From positions 14,563-78,562 of the forward strand of contig VWZX01000229.1 of the NCBI GenBank assembly GCA_013399015.1: DNA of 64,000 nt. The letters run 5' to 3'. Shown here piece by piece: positions 1-11,922 of the stretch. A program made the position numbers and the translations under genes. The notes beneath the pieces were generated by a model. It was not told the DNA's origin. It ran no database searches and saw nothing but the letters and a program-made list of their open reading frames with translations. Each line of letters begins with the position of its first letter. Position 1 is the first letter of the stretch. The DNA comes from Galbula dea (lineage: Eukaryota; Chordata; Aves; Piciformes; Galbulidae).

Positions 1-570
1 GGAGGTGATTCTGCCTCTCTATTCTGCCCTCGTAAGGCCCCATCTGGAGTACTGTGTACAGTTCTGGGCTCCTCAGCATAAAAAAGATGTGGACCTCTTG
101 GAGAGGGTCCAGAGGAGGGCCACAAAGATGATCAAAGGGCTGGAGCAGCTCCCCTGTGAGGACAGGCTGAAGGAATTGGGGTTGTTTAGCCTGGAGAAGT
201 GAAGGCTTAGAGGGGATCTTCTTGTGGCTTTTCAGTACCTGAAATGGGATTATAGGGCAGAAGGAGAAAGACTTTTCTCCTGGTCTGATTGCAACAGGAG
301 ACGAGGGAATGGCTACAAGCTGAAGGAGGGGAAATTTAGGCTGGAGATTAGAAGGGGGTTCTTTACCCAAAGGGTGGTGAGGCACTGGAACAGGTTGCTC
401 AGAGAGGTTGTGGATGCCCCATCCATGGCAGTGTTCGAGGCCAAGATGGATGTGGCCCTGGGCAGCCTGGTCTAGCGTGTGGCATCCCTGCCCATGGCAG
501 GGGGGTTGGAATTAGATGATCTTTCAGCTCCCTTCCAATCTGGGTCATTCTGTGATTCTATGATTCTATG
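1..570 (+). mobile_element. CR1 LINE, 3' part (ORF2 C-terminus plus 3' UTR)
   Basis: The copy enters from the left edge. Frame 2 reads the CR1 reverse-transcriptase C-terminal region: PLYSALVRPHLEYCVQFW, then LLERVQRRATKMIKGLE and LKELGLFSLEK. One nonsense codon (TGA, 200-202) replaces the expected Arg, after which the same frame resumes with RLRGDLLVAF and runs to TAG at 473-475. The last 95 bases are the typical CR1 3' UTR, ending in ATTCTGTG/ATTCTATG octamers near 547-570. The element is a dead 5'-truncated copy as far as seen, since the rest lies outside the window. Confidence 0.95.
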
Positions 571-789
571 ACCTAAGGGAGAGGGAGAATGGAAACAGGT
601 CATTGCTCAGGTCAGCAGGCAAATCTCCCTCTGGCCTACTTCACTTTTCCAGGTTCTAAAACAAGTGTGATGCTCTGGAACTTGAGGACAAAGCAGTAAA
701 TGAAGCTGTAAAAGAAGGTCCATGCGGGCGGTTACCTAGGGTGAGTCAGTCAGCCCCACCCTTATGACTACTTCTTTTAAGAAAAAAAG

Positions 790-1290
790 AAGGGTAATTG
801 CCATAGGTGACTCCCTTCTGAGGGAAACAGAGGGCCTGATATTCTGACTGGACACATCCCACAGTGAAGCCTGCTGGCTCCCTGGGGCCCAGATAAGAGA
901 CATTATTAAGAAACTTTCTGGTCTGGTACAGATCTGAATACACCCCTTATTGGTTGTACAGGTTGGTAGTGATGAGTTTGCAGAAACAAATCCAAGGGCA
1001 ATCAAAAGGGACTTCAGAGCACTTGGGCGATTGGTTGAAGGAACAGGAGCACAGCTAGTTTTTTCTGCAGCCCCTTCAGAGAAACATACTGAAAGAGACA
1101 GGAAAATCCAACTGATCAACACATGGCTCAGAGGCTGGAGTCACAAGTGCAATTTTTTTTTTTCAGTTATGAGCCAGTTTATATGACACCAGACCTACTG
1201 GTGACAGATGGGGTTCATCTGTCTCAAAGCAGGAAATCTTTGGAGTTGGAGTAACCTGGGAGTTGGCAAGGTTCATTGAAAGGGCTTTAA
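790..1290 (+). pseudogene. CR1 ORF1 esterase-domain remnant
   Basis: Amniote CR1 ORF1 proteins carry an SGNH/GDSL-type esterase domain. The nucleophile block reads IGDSLLRETEG with GDS at 806-814, preceded by a lysine/arginine-rich stretch (KKKRR). It then shows GAQIRD, the VVQVGSDEF segment (block III, normally GTND, so the Asn is lost), AIKRDFRALGRLVEG, LINTWLRGW and finally TDGVHLSQ with the DxxH block at 1207-1218. Stops after ETEGLIF and frame changes near the poly-T at 1147 break the frame. The second copy at 14465-14980 has the same block order, which supports the call. Confidence 0.85.
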
Positions 1291-1380
1291 ACTAGGTTTG
1301 AAGGGGTTAAAACCAGGCTCACTAGAGATGAGTCTAGGGGCAGTGTGCCAGGGTTGGGGGTGAGATTGATAGGCCAGCTG

Positions 1381-2108
1381 AAGTGCATTTACATCAATAA
1401 ATGCATTATGGCAACAATCAGGAGGAGCTGGAAGCCATTGCACAACAGGAAAACTAAGATGATGTCACCATCACAGGAACATGGTGAAATGACTTTCATG
1501 ACTGGGGTTCTATAATGGAGCTATAAGCTCTTCAGAAGGAATAGGCAAGGAAGGGGAGGTGGTGGGGTGGCAGTGTACATTAGTGAGTGCTTAAGCTGTA
1601 TAGAACTCAGTAGTGGTGATAATAAGGTTGAGCACTTATGGGTATGGATTAGGGGGAGGCACAACAAGGCTGATATTCAGGAGTCTGTTACAGACCACTT
1701 CACTAGCGTGAAGAGGCAGATGAAGCACTCTAAAAGCAGCTGGCAGAAGTTTCTTGATTGCTAGGCCTTGTTCTCATGGGGGACTTCAACTTACCAGATG
1801 TCTGCTGGAAATACAATACAACAGAAAGGAAAAAGTCTAGGAGGTTCCTGGAGTATGTGGAAGATAACTTCCTGACGCAGCTGGTGACTGACCCTATCAG
1901 GGAAGATGCCCTGAAAGACCTGCTGCTTACAAACAGAGAAGGACTGGTGGGAGATGTAGTGTTTGGAGGCCTTCTAGGGCTTAGCAACCACAAAATGATA
2001 GAGTTCTCATTTCTTGGTGAAGTAAGGAGGGGGGTCAGCAAAACTGCAACCTTAGACCTTGGACTGTTTAGGATACTAGTTGAGAGAGTTCTGAAGAAGA
2101 ATTCTTGA
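1381..2108 (+). pseudogene. CR1 ORF2 endonuclease-domain remnant
   Basis: The stretch encodes pieces of the apurinic-like endonuclease at the N-terminus of CR1 ORF2: YKLFRRNRQGRGGGGVAVYI, then (in another frame, from about 1776) MGDFNLPDVCWKYNTTERKK, RRFLEYVEDNFLTQLV and LSNHKMIEF, which corresponds to the SDHEMIEF catalytic segment with the Asp changed to Asn. The expected segment around the catalytic ET(W) motif is absent, and the reading frame changes at least twice. It is non-functional and sits directly after the ORF1 remnant, as in an intact CR1. Confidence 0.85.
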
Positions 2109-2798
2109 AGGGCAGAGGGGTCCAGGATGGATGGACTGTTTTTAAGAAGGAAATCCTAAAGGCACAGGAATAGGTCATTCCCATGTGTCAGAAAATGAGC
2201 CAGCAGGCAAGAAGACCAGCCTGGCTGAACAGGGAGCTCTGGCTAATACTCAGGAGAATAAAAGAATTTACAACCTCTGGAAGAAGTGACAGACAATGTA
2301 GAAAGAGTACAAAGATGCAGTTAGAATAGACAGAGAGAAAATGAGAAGGGTGAAAGCCCAGATAGAACTTAAGCTGGCCACTGTAGTACAAGATTAAAAA
2401 AAAAGTTTTTACAAATACATTAACAACAAAAAGAGGGTCAAGGAGAATCTCCATCCTTTGTTGGTTGGGGGGAACATTGTCACCAAGGATGAGGAAAAGA
2501 CTGAGGTATTCAGTGGCTTTTTTGCTTCAGTCTTCAACGGTCGGACCAGTTATCTTCATGGTACTCAGCCCTCTGAGCTGGAGGAAAGTTTTTTTCACAG
2601 TAAGGGTGACAGAGCACTGGAACAGACTGCCCAGAGAAGTTGTGGAGTCTCCTTCTCTGGAGAGATTCAAAACCTCTCTGGACACATTTCTATGTGACCT
2701 GGTCTAGGGAATCCTGCTCTGGCAGGGGGGTTGGACTAGATGAGCTTTTGAGGTCCCTTCAAACTCCTAACATTCTGTGATTCTGTGATTCTGTTTAG

Positions 2799-3785
2799 AC
2801 AGGTGTACTCTTTCCTGTTAAGGAACTGGCTGGAGGGCCGAGCCCAGAGAGTAGTGGTAAATTAAGTTAAATCCAAATGGTGACTGATCATGAGTGGTTT
2901 TCCTCAGGACTCAGTACTGGGACCAGCTCTGTTCAATATCTTTATCAATAATCTGGACAAGGGGATCAAATGCACCCTTAGTAAGTTTGCAGATGACATC
3001 AAGTTGGCAGGTAGTGTTGATCTCCTTGAGGATAGAAAGGCTCTACAGATGGACCTGGACAAACTGCATCAGTGGGCTGAGGTCAATGGTATGAGTTTCA
3101 GCAAGGGCAGGTGCCAGGTCCTACACTTACGTCACAACAATCCCATGCAACACTACAGGTCTGGACATGAGTGGCAGGAAAGCTGCCTTGCAGAGAAGGA
3201 CCTGAGGCTGCTGGTCGACAGTCAGCTGAACGTGAGCCAGCAGTGAGCCCAGGTTGCCAAGAATGTCAACAGCATCCGGGCTTGTATCAGAAATACCGTG
3301 GCAAACCCGACCAAGGAAGTGATTGTCCTCCTTTACTTGGTGCTGGTGAGGCCACATCTTGAATAGCGTGCTCAGTTTTGGGCTACAAGAAAGATGTTGA
3401 GGCATTGGAGTGTACACAGAGAAGGGCAACAAGTCTGGTGAAGGGTCTGGAGAATAAGCCTTATAAGTAGTAGCTAAGGGAACCAGGAGTGCTTAGTCTG
3501 AAGAAGAGGAGGCTGAGGGGAGACCTTATCTCTTCCTACAACTACCTGAAAACAGTTTGTAGTGAGGGTGTAGTGTGTCTCTTCTACCAGGTTACCAGTG
3601 ATAGGACAGGAGGAAATGGCCTCAAGTTGCACCAGAAGAGGCTTAGATTGAATATTAGGAAAGAAATTCTCCACAGAAAGAATTGTTTAAACATTGGAAC
3701 AGGCTTCTCAGGGAAGTGGTGGAGTCCCTGTCCCTGGGGGTGTTCAAAACACATCTAGATATGGCACTTGGATACTTGGGACCTT
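2799..3785 (+). mobile_element. CR1 LINE, reverse-transcriptase part, 3' UTR missing
   Basis: A separate CR1 starts immediately after the tail of the previous one, truncated at its 5' end inside ORF2 (NWLEGRAQRV-like segment). It continues through the polymerase core to an ending like VESLSLGVFKTHLD at about 3760. The typical 3' UTR and octamer tail are not present before unique AT-rich DNA, so it is also 3'-truncated. Its wording (RKALQMDLDKLHQWAEVNG, LNVSQQ) differs from the adjacent copies, pointing to another CR1 subfamily. Confidence 0.9.
2884..3760 (+). pseudogene. CR1 ORF2 reverse-transcriptase remnant
   Basis: The polymerase core is readable from SGFPQDSVLGPALFNIFINN (the PQGS block, with Gly changed to Asp) to the catalytic FADD motif at 2986-2997, followed by IKLAG. 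The frame stays open to a stop at about 3244, then resumes as AQVAKNVNSI, a ...VKGLENKPY-like segment, RRLRGDLISSYNYLK and the C-terminal region to about 3760. Multiple stops and indels mark it as dead. FADD is the usual non-LTR variant of the YxDD catalytic box. Confidence 0.85.
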
Positions 3786-4049
3786 GAATTATGAGTATTT
3801 TTCATAAAAGAGTGAAAAAGGTTATCTCAGAGGTCTAGAACATAGTTATGAGTTCCAACTGACTAAACTGCAAGATACTTATAATAATGTACAATTGGAA
3901 CACGTTTTGGAAAAGAAAAAAGGACATAAAAATGTTCTACTTTGCTCAAAAAATATTTGTGAAAGACTTTTTTTGTTGTTGCTTTTTATCTCTATGCAAC
4001 AACTTTTAGAAATTGAAAACACTTTTCTATTTCTCCTTTAATTCATCAC

Positions 4050-4142
4050 CTAGTCTAGGGAATCCTGCTGTGGCAGGGGGGGTTGGACTAGATGATCTTT
4101 CAAGGTCCCTTCCAACTTCTAATATTCTGTGATCCTGTGATC
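4050..4142 (+). mobile_element. CR1 3'-UTR fragment
   Basis: This short orphan CR1 3' end starts at CTAGTCTAGGGAATCCTGCT, continues through GGTTGGACTAGATGATCTTT and ends in a degenerate octamer tail (ATTCTGTGATCCTGTG). It is separated from the preceding CR1 by about 265 bases of unique AT-rich DNA. Extreme 5' truncation is normal for CR1. Confidence 0.9.
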
Positions 4143-4529
4143 TTCACATGTTCATTCCTTTCCATTTGAAAAGCAATTGGAATGGTGAAAACATTGTAAA
4201 AATAGCAAAAATATAGTATAGAATCCTTCTTGAAAAGTAATAAGTGGCTTTTAAATTTTAGGATGTTTTCATTTTTATCTTATCCCTGTGTATTCTATCC
4301 ACTAATTAATTTATCAAGGAAGCTTTGGTTTCTCCATTGCTTTAAGTTTTTATAAGTTCCCTTTTTAAAACTGACGAAAATTCTATATTCTGTACAGTGT
4401 TAGAAGCTACATGCTTTCTAATATCAGGTTTAATATTGAAATCTTGAATTAAATCTTTGGGCACTTTGTCAGATTTTTTTGTAATAGAGCCAATTTATTA
4501 CTAATCTATGAAATTCCAGTAGGATGCTA
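4143..4529. other. AT-rich spacer, no feature seen
   Basis: Unique-looking AT-rich DNA between two CR1 fragments of opposite orientation. I see no open frame, RNA gene or repeat in it. Confidence 0.5.
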
Positions 4530-5262
4530 TATATAGCATCATGGAATCATCAGAGTTGGAAAGGACCTCTAAGATCATCTAGTTCCAACCCCCCTGCCTG
4601 GCAGGAACACCATCCACTAGATCAGGTTGCCCAGGGCCCCATCAAGCCTTGTCTTAAAAGATTCCAGGGATGAGGCTTCCACAATTTCTCTGGGCAACCT
4701 CTTCCACTGTCTAACCACCCTCATAGTGAAGAACTTCCTCCTAATATCCAGCCTAAATCTACCCTCCTCTAGCTTAAACCCATTTCCCCTGGTTCTATCA
4801 CTGTCCAACCTCCTAAAAAGTCCCTTGCCAGCTTTCTTGTAGGCCCTCTTCAGATACTGAAGGCCACAAGAAGGTCTCCTCGGAGCCTTCTCCTCTGCAG
4901 ACTAAACAATCCCAACTCTCTCAGTCTGTCCCTGTAGAAGAGGTGCTCAAGTCCTCTGATCATCCTTGTGGCCCTTCTCTGGACTCTCTCCAGCACCCCC
5001 ATATACCTCTTGTAATAGGGGCTCCAGAAGTGGATGCAATATTCCAGGTGGGGTCTCATGAGTGCGGAGCAGAGTGGGAGAATCACCTCCCTTGACCTGC
5101 TGGCCACGCTTCTCTTGATGCAGCCCAGGATACGGTTGGCCTTCTGGGCTGCAAGCGCATACTGGTGGCTCATGTTGAGCTTCTCATCCACCAACACCCC
5201 CAAGTCTCTTTCCGCAAGGCTGCTCTCAAGCCAATCTTCACCCAGCCTGTATCGGTGCTTGG
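4530..5262 (-). mobile_element. CR1 LINE, antisense, 3' third
   Basis: Read on the minus strand, the copy starts inside ORF2 (MGVLVDEKLNMSHQYALAAQ, near 5203) and continues through LGCIKRSVASRSREVILPL, RPHLEYCIHFW, ERVQRRATRMIRGLEHLF and RRRLRGDLL. After a frame change it resumes with RTRGNGFKLEEGRFRLDIRR, RQWKRLPREIVEASS and LDGALGNLI, ending at 4617. The 3' UTR follows to about 4530. The coding part is fairly well preserved. It is the only minus-strand CR1 in the first 13 kb. Confidence 0.93.
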
Positions 5263-8200
5263 AATGCCTATTTTAATGTATATAACATATGTATTTTTAT
5301 ATCTTGGACATATTTTACATGTGTAAATCCAAATTAAAACTATGCAACACTGTTAACAGTTTTCTTGATAGACAAGATCAAGATTGGATTAATGCTTTTG
5401 TATACCAGTAGTGCCAAAAGAACACTGAGCATTAGCACTACATTGTGGCAGTTGGGCTAAAAACATTAGTCCCATTTGTTCTTTTTTCAAATGGTAACAC
5501 TTTGCTCTGACAATCAATATAGAACAGTAAATCAAGAAGCCAAAACAGTATACTGAATCAATAAGAGGGAAATTCAGTCTTCCTGTAGATGGTATTTCAC
5601 ATAGACAGAAAGCCATGAACATCTACTGGAAAATGGAGTTAAGGAATAAGATGTTTCTTGCTGCAAAGCTTCCTATCGTATGTGACAGTTACAGATTTTC
5701 TAGATAAGCCCTGATTAAACAGAAGAGAATTTTTCCTTTCACACACAGGAGACTGTTAATAACTCTTTTTAACATAATGAAACAACTGCAAATGAGATGA
5801 TAGCTATTATAAATAATCTCTTTATTTACCCATTAGGTGGGAAATGTTACTTTCAAACTGAGAAGCAAAATCATTTGATGAGACCAATCTCCAATCTCAT
5901 CTGCTAATTATATAATGTGTTAGTTTTACAAGTGGTTGTGGAGAAGTTGGTTAATCTACGCAAGAAATCAATAATTCAAACCAATAGTTAAATTTTATGA
6001 ACTGCTTCCATATTGATGTGGACACAGAGTTAATGACTTGTTTACTTCATTCAATATCTTATACAACATAATGTGTGTTCTCCTAAAGCATACCTGTCAC
6101 CTAAAATAATATTAGAGGACATTAAGAATTGTATGAGTAGAAGACCGCATGCATCCAGAAATAAGTGAATTATATAAAAATGGATAATGTAGCATTTATT
6201 AACAGAACTAGATCAAACTCCTTTCCCTGCTGGTTTAAAACCACCAAGTGTTTCAGCTTAAAGCTCACCAACAGTAATGTTACTTAGATTAAAGGGGAAA
6301 AAAATGAGATTTTGCAACTCTTTCTGCGAAAATCAACTATTCTTCTGATCTTCTGTAACTGAGCCAGGACATTGTTTACTTTGGAGTATTACCTGTGTGG
6401 ATAAAGCATTTTATTGGGCCTGGCTTTTATTCAAAGAAATAGGAGTTGGATTCTGACTTTTGTTCATTACTCACAAAATGCAGCCAGTCTTTTTGATACC
6501 ACCTTTTCTTAAGTAATTAAGAAAGATTTTAAGAAAAAACAGAAACAAAATAGACTTTGAAAAATTTACTTTCTATTGACAGTCAACCATTGACACTACA
6601 CTGTTAACAAGGACACTATGTACTACCTGCTGTAACATTTTTCACTTTAGTAGACGTTGAAGGAGTACTAATATGTGGCAAAGTTATAGAATTTCTTCAG
6701 TATTTGTTTATCTGTTATCTTTTCAGATATGAATTGGATTATATGTAAATGTGTGCATTAAATGAGTGATGTCCCATTTAACCTTATTTTGAGGCCTCTC
6801 ACCCTCTGCAGAAATGAATGTTGCACTAACGCAAATGCTTAACAGTTCAGCATTTTGCCAAGAGTGACAAAATGTATTGGTATTGGTGATAGACATTTAT
6901 TACATCTGTGTTAGGTAGCACAAAATAATTATTTTTGTAAGACATTACTTAAACAGAAATTTTAAATTGACTCATTCATTGAAGATTTATAACATGAATT
7001 GTGGTTTTTGTCTCTAGTTCCATTTTTAAATGTGTGACGTGATTCTTTTTTTCTGTTTAAAAGTTTAAGTTGTGCATGTATATGTATATTAATGTTTGTT
7101 CATAATTGTTCTTTCTATGCAATCACTTTGAGAACTTAAATGTAAGGGGGTGTCTCCAAAGTCCATTGATGTTTGTGGTACCTCTAATGCTGACTTATCT
7201 GAAATCTGGTCTAGAATCAAATACAAAAATTTTTAAGAAAAATGTTGGAAATTAGTTATAAATAAAAGTATTACAGTGATAATTTAGAAGAAAAGGGTTA
7301 GAAAAAACCCCAGCTAAACTACACTCAAAAGGCATTGATTTTTTTTCCTTATGTTAAATCTGATTCAGGTTGGAAAGCAAATGGCATCCAGATGAATACT
7401 GGCCATTGGGCTGTGTTTCTTACTACAGATCTTTGTGTTAAACTAAAACAATTTTTCATTCTTCATATTTCACTTATGGCAAACAGAAGCATTCCAATTT
7501 GGTGGGGCAATGAGGACTAGAACTTGAGTCTCTTTCAATTCAATGGTGGGGGAGAAGTACTGGCAGCATTTTATTTTCATATGCTGCTTAACACATTAGT
7601 ACATCCATGAGTTTATTATTTTATAAAAACCTTCTCTTTGTCCATCTTCTCTGCAAATCTTTCAAGTACTTGTGGCCATGTGAAAATTTACACCTCAGTT
7701 CATTCTTAGTGTAATATGGTATTTCCATAATATGCCAATCTTCTTCGATGTATCTATGGGAACAATCTACAATTATAATATCTAATCCTTTTGTTGATAT
7801 AAAGACCAAGTCTCATATATAAAATGAATCTGCAATGATCTTGATATCAGCAAGGAAGTGATTTTACAGTCAGATAAAAATATTAGGCATTTAAAGACAA
7901 TTTCCATCTCTAAATTTTTTTGGGGGAAAGAAAAAAATATCTTGCTCCTGGTTTTGATCAAGTGATAAGGTCCCATAGTAACTTGCAGTATACCTCCTGT
8001 GCTGCATTTGTGTAATATTCTGCATGCTTCTTTGTGTCATTCCAAGCTAAAATTCACAAAATAATTACAATAATGAAAATGTATTTGTAAGCCCTTTCTC
8101 TCACCTTTTATAAAGATAAACTCTACAGAATCCTCATCATTTTATAATCATGGTATGCAGCATCCATTTGCTTGCTTGCTCTAAGTCTGTGTTGTATTCC

Positions 8201-11200
8201 CTTCAAAAGAAGTCATATAGACAGCATGGAATTATGGAAAAAAAGTAGGTTGCTCCCTGTGTGGAGAGCTACTGTCATGGTCAAAATGTTGCAGAGAAGT
8301 CCAGCTGGAAGAATCTGAATATTAGATTTATTTCAATATTGAAACATCTATATTTCTTGTGTCTACAGATAGGTGTTCACATAACATATATCTAAGCTCC
8401 CCTTGTAGTCAATAGAGAGGTAATCAATATAATTAGTGGAAACTAGATATATAAATGTTGACTTACTGGTCAGCTAGTCAGACCTACTGATAAGATCTGG
8501 AGTCTATTTTAGTGTAAATTATTACTCTTTAAGCTCCCTAAACTTTAACAGTACTGTGCTCCAGATTAAGTCAATGCTTCCAAACAGAATCAAGAAGAAA
8601 GGCATAGGTAAGGTTTTAATACTCATCAGAAAGATAAGAAGGTGTCAGCTTCATCAGAAGCTGGGGAACTCCCAGCAAAGACAAAGCCTATTTAAACAAC
8701 TGTTAGTCAAGCCCTACACATAGGATTGCAGCCAGACAACACACAACTGAGAAGGATGCCCCAAAGGGGAAGTCATGATAATCCTGTATCTTAAATTGAA
8801 AGGTAGGTCAGTAGACAGAAATAAATAGAAAAGTGGAAAATAAATGTTATTTTAAAAGATTTTTGAGAAAGGAAATGTGATACACCCACTTTAATACAAA
8901 TATTAGAAGCTCAGGAGCTAAGAAAATTCTTATGTTGTGCTTTAGATGAAGGCAATGTTAAAATCAGAACCCTAATGGAAGGAAAATGATAACACAACTG
9001 TATGAAATCAGAATACAAAACACATAGAAATTATAGCATAAAGCATAGTTGTGGAAGAGTAGAGTTATACATTTAATATTTTTTAGAATCAAGCCATATT
9101 AACAAGTACCAGAATTGTCAAGAATTGAAAATCCTAGGCCTAAAAGGAGAGTACAATAGTCTGCCTGTCTGTCTAAACCACTAGAGAAGTGAGACTGATT
9201 GCTATATCCTGAGAGAAGTCAGGGACAGTAAGAAATAAACAGATGACTTCAAGTCTGTAAGGACTAAGGCCAAACCATCACAGGTAATCTCAATAACTGT
9301 TTAGTAGAATAGCTGCATTACAAGCCCACAGGAAGAAACCTTTTGTTTGACTCAGTAAAGTGCAGGATATTGGTCAAAGTCTCACTGTGGAAGCACCATG
9401 TGTAAAAGCAACCCTACTTTCAGTATCCCTACAGATGTATCAATGGCCAAAGAATTCAGTGCTAAATTTTAACAAGGAGAACTAGGTAAAAAATGAGAAC
9501 TCTTGTTAAAATGAAGCTAAAGGGAGCAGCTGCTTCAGAGGATTACATGCTTCCAGGCGGTGCAGAAACTGTCGAACTGGTAACACAGTAACTGGTAACA
9601 CAGTGCCAGTTCACACCACCTGTTATGAAATGCTTGAGAAATCATAAAAGGTAGTCAGCATGGCTAAACACCAGAGGGAAAGGCTAGCAGTAGCATTTGA
9701 ACAAAGCCAAGAACTGTGAAATCTGATAAATAAAAACGCAAACACAAGTTAGACCAAAAAATGGTTTCATGAAAAGTTAAGTTAGGGAATCCAAACTAGT
9801 ACTAAATTTCTGAGACTTAAGGAAAAAGAACCTTCCCAGAATCTGTATGGTCAATGGACAGAGAGCAAAAGGGAATTCCTGGAAAGGATAATGACACTAC
9901 AGAAAAGATAAATCAATTCTCTACAGGTATTTACAATGGAAAAGATGGGCATATGGCCATACCAGAACCTTTTTGTGAAAGGGACTTGCCAGAGAATCTG
10001 AAATAGAAGTAACAGGCTTGTAAGAGTTACAAAAATGTAGAATTACCACCACCCAGCCACTAAGACTGAGTAGCATTCACCTGGACAACACAAAAGTCTT
10101 CCTAAGAATTCTAGGGCAAATGCCAATTGTTATGTTCTTGATGTTTGGAAGGAGTGTACATGACACAAAACTTTAGAAAAAGTGTTCCAGGGACTCTGTA
10201 TGCCTCATGTCTTCTGTGTATTTGTGCAATTCCCTCTAGAACCAGTACAAACTTCTTCCATTTACCACTTTCTCTTAGCAAGGTGCACCACAGATCTACT
10301 ATCAGTTGTACGGAGGGTGAGGGAGTGGAGCGGGGAACCAAACAAAATATACCCCACTTATTTTGCTTCTTTTAAACCTTTTAAACCTTAAGTATCTATT
10401 CCATTGATATAAAATATTGCCAGATGTACATACAGCTCTGTCTTCTTGAAATTCCAGTGAAGCCACCTTCTCATCACAAATTTATTTAATTATTTAAGCA
10501 TTTATTTGGTTTTATTATTAGTTTGAGAAAAATACTGAGTACTGTACAGATTGTGAGACATTTTTGTTAAAATATATTGCAACTTGACATATATATTTAA
10601 TAAATACAGGATAGATAGACCTGTGGGAAAAAAAATTGTGAGAAGTATGGTCTCTTTTCAAAGGATGATAAAGACTTTGATGTACAAAGCACTTTCATCT
10701 TTTTCCTTTTTATTTGTTTCAATTAGACATTAACTTTTTTGAGTTATATATTGCTACATGCCAATCTTTTAAAGAAGCTAGCCTGATTAAGGGTAACATG
10801 CTAAGTCCTACATGTAAGCAGTATTAATGAGATTGCTTTCCTTTGTGTTCAGTAAGATGTACACTCAAAACAAGAAAGTGTCACATAACATTCACTTTCA
10901 TGCATGTTACAGAACTGGAGTAATAATATAATTTTAAGGTAAACTTTGGAAACAGTAGCAGGATACATGCATAGTCTGTGTGTGGTTATATACCAATGAA
11001 AGTGTACAGCATGTATACCTGCACACAGAGCAGATTGGTTGAAAAAAAGTTGCTATGCAGAGCTGTACTACACCAATATTTCTTGTTATACCGGACTAAT
11101 GCTAGTTCTTAGGGTACACCTGCAGAACAAATGTGTTTTACATTGCACTTCCATCTTGAGTGGTGGTGCGTATATGTATAAAGTTATACAAACATAAAAG

Positions 11201-11295
11201 TTTCACAGGAGCTCTTTGTTTAGCTGAAGGCTGCAGCACCTCTGTGTTCACACTATATAATAAAAAGCCTTGTTGCTCAAAGGCTTGCAATGCTG
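5263..11295. other. Unique AT-rich DNA without recognisable genes
   Basis: About 6 kb of AT-rich, repeat-poor sequence. Open frames are short (under about 80 codons) and look random. I see no splice-bounded exon, CpG island, RNA gene or transposon. A perfect 15-bp tandem duplication lies at 9575-9604, and a short CTTTTAAAC doublet near 10369. Typical of an avian intron or intergenic region. Confidence 0.5.
9575..9604. repeat. 15-bp perfect tandem duplication
   Basis: AACTGGTAACACAGT occurs twice head to tail (9575-9589 and 9590-9604). Likely replication slippage. Confidence 0.9.
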
Positions 11296-11922
11296 TGTCC
11301 TGGTTTCAGCTGGGATATTGTGTTTTCTTCCTAGCAGCCGGTACAGTGCTGTGCTTTGGACTTAGGATGAGAATAATGTTGATAACACACTGATGTTCCA
11401 GTTGTTGGTAAGGAATATTTACACCAAGTCAAGGACTTCTCAGTTTCTCACACCACCCCACCAGTGAGTGGCCTGGGGTCACAAGAAGCTGGGAGAGCAC
11501 ACACAGAGGAGACCTGACCCACACTAGCCAGAGGGATATTCCATACCATATGACATCATGTTAGGCATATAAACTAGATGGAAAGTTGCTGAGTGATGCT
11601 GCTTGGGAACTGGCTGGGCACCAGTCAGTGGGTGGTGAGCAACTGTGCTGTGCATCACTTGTCTTTTATATTCTTATTCTATTATTATTATTATTTTATC
11701 ATTAAAATTGGAAAAGACCTCCAAGATCATTAAGTCCAAGCATATGTCAGGATACTTTCTCCCCCTTCCTTTTTTGTCCAATTAAACAGTCTTTACGTGA
11801 ATCCATGAATTTTACTTTTTTTTTTTTTTTTCTCCATTTCTCTCCCCTATCCCGGGTGGGGGGTAGAGGAGTGAGCAAGCAGCTGCATGCTGTTTAGCTG
11901 CCTGCCAGGTTAGACCACAACA
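11296..11922 (+). mobile_element. Endogenous-retrovirus LTR (solo)
   Basis: The element starts TGTCCTGGTTTCAGCTGGGA and ends AGACCACAACA (TG...CA). It matches, from memory, a common avian ERV LTR. The U3 motif AGGGATATTCCATACCATAT is followed by a CRE-like TGACATCA and ATATAAAC. Then come GTGCATCACTTGTCTTTTATATTC, an ATT microsatellite, an ATTAAAC polyadenylation-like site and a U5 ending in a poly-T/CTCTCCCC/GGGTGGGGGG block. No internal retroviral genes flank it, so it is a solo LTR. I could not find a convincing target-site duplication. A CR1 scrap interrupts it at about 11695-11750. Confidence 0.8.
11695..11750 (-). mobile_element. CR1 3'-end scrap inside an LTR
   Basis: TTGGAAAAGACCTCCAAGATCAT followed by TAAGTCCAA is the reverse complement of the CR1 3' UTR end. 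It sits between the ATT microsatellite and the ATTAAAC site of the LTR, where the related LTR as I remember it has no such sequence. The octamer tail is not visible; the microsatellite occupies its place. Confidence 0.6.

Larger units (their letters stand above)
655..2793 (+). mobile_element. CR1 LINE with ORF1 and endonuclease but reverse transcriptase deleted
   Basis: CR1 order is preserved: ORF1 esterase (about 790-1290), ORF2 endonuclease (about 1381-2100), and the linker between endonuclease and reverse transcriptase (to about 2582). The sequence then jumps directly to the last part of ORF2 (FFTVRVTEHWNRLPREVVES, from about 2588), the 3' UTR and the ATTCTGTG tail ending at 2793. About 1.5 kb that normally encodes the polymerase core is absent. 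The jump may be a deletion inside one copy or the abutment of two copies. Frameshifts and stops are frequent, so it is inactive. The 5' boundary is approximate; similarity to the ORF1 upstream region of the 14345 copy starts near 655. Confidence 0.9.
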
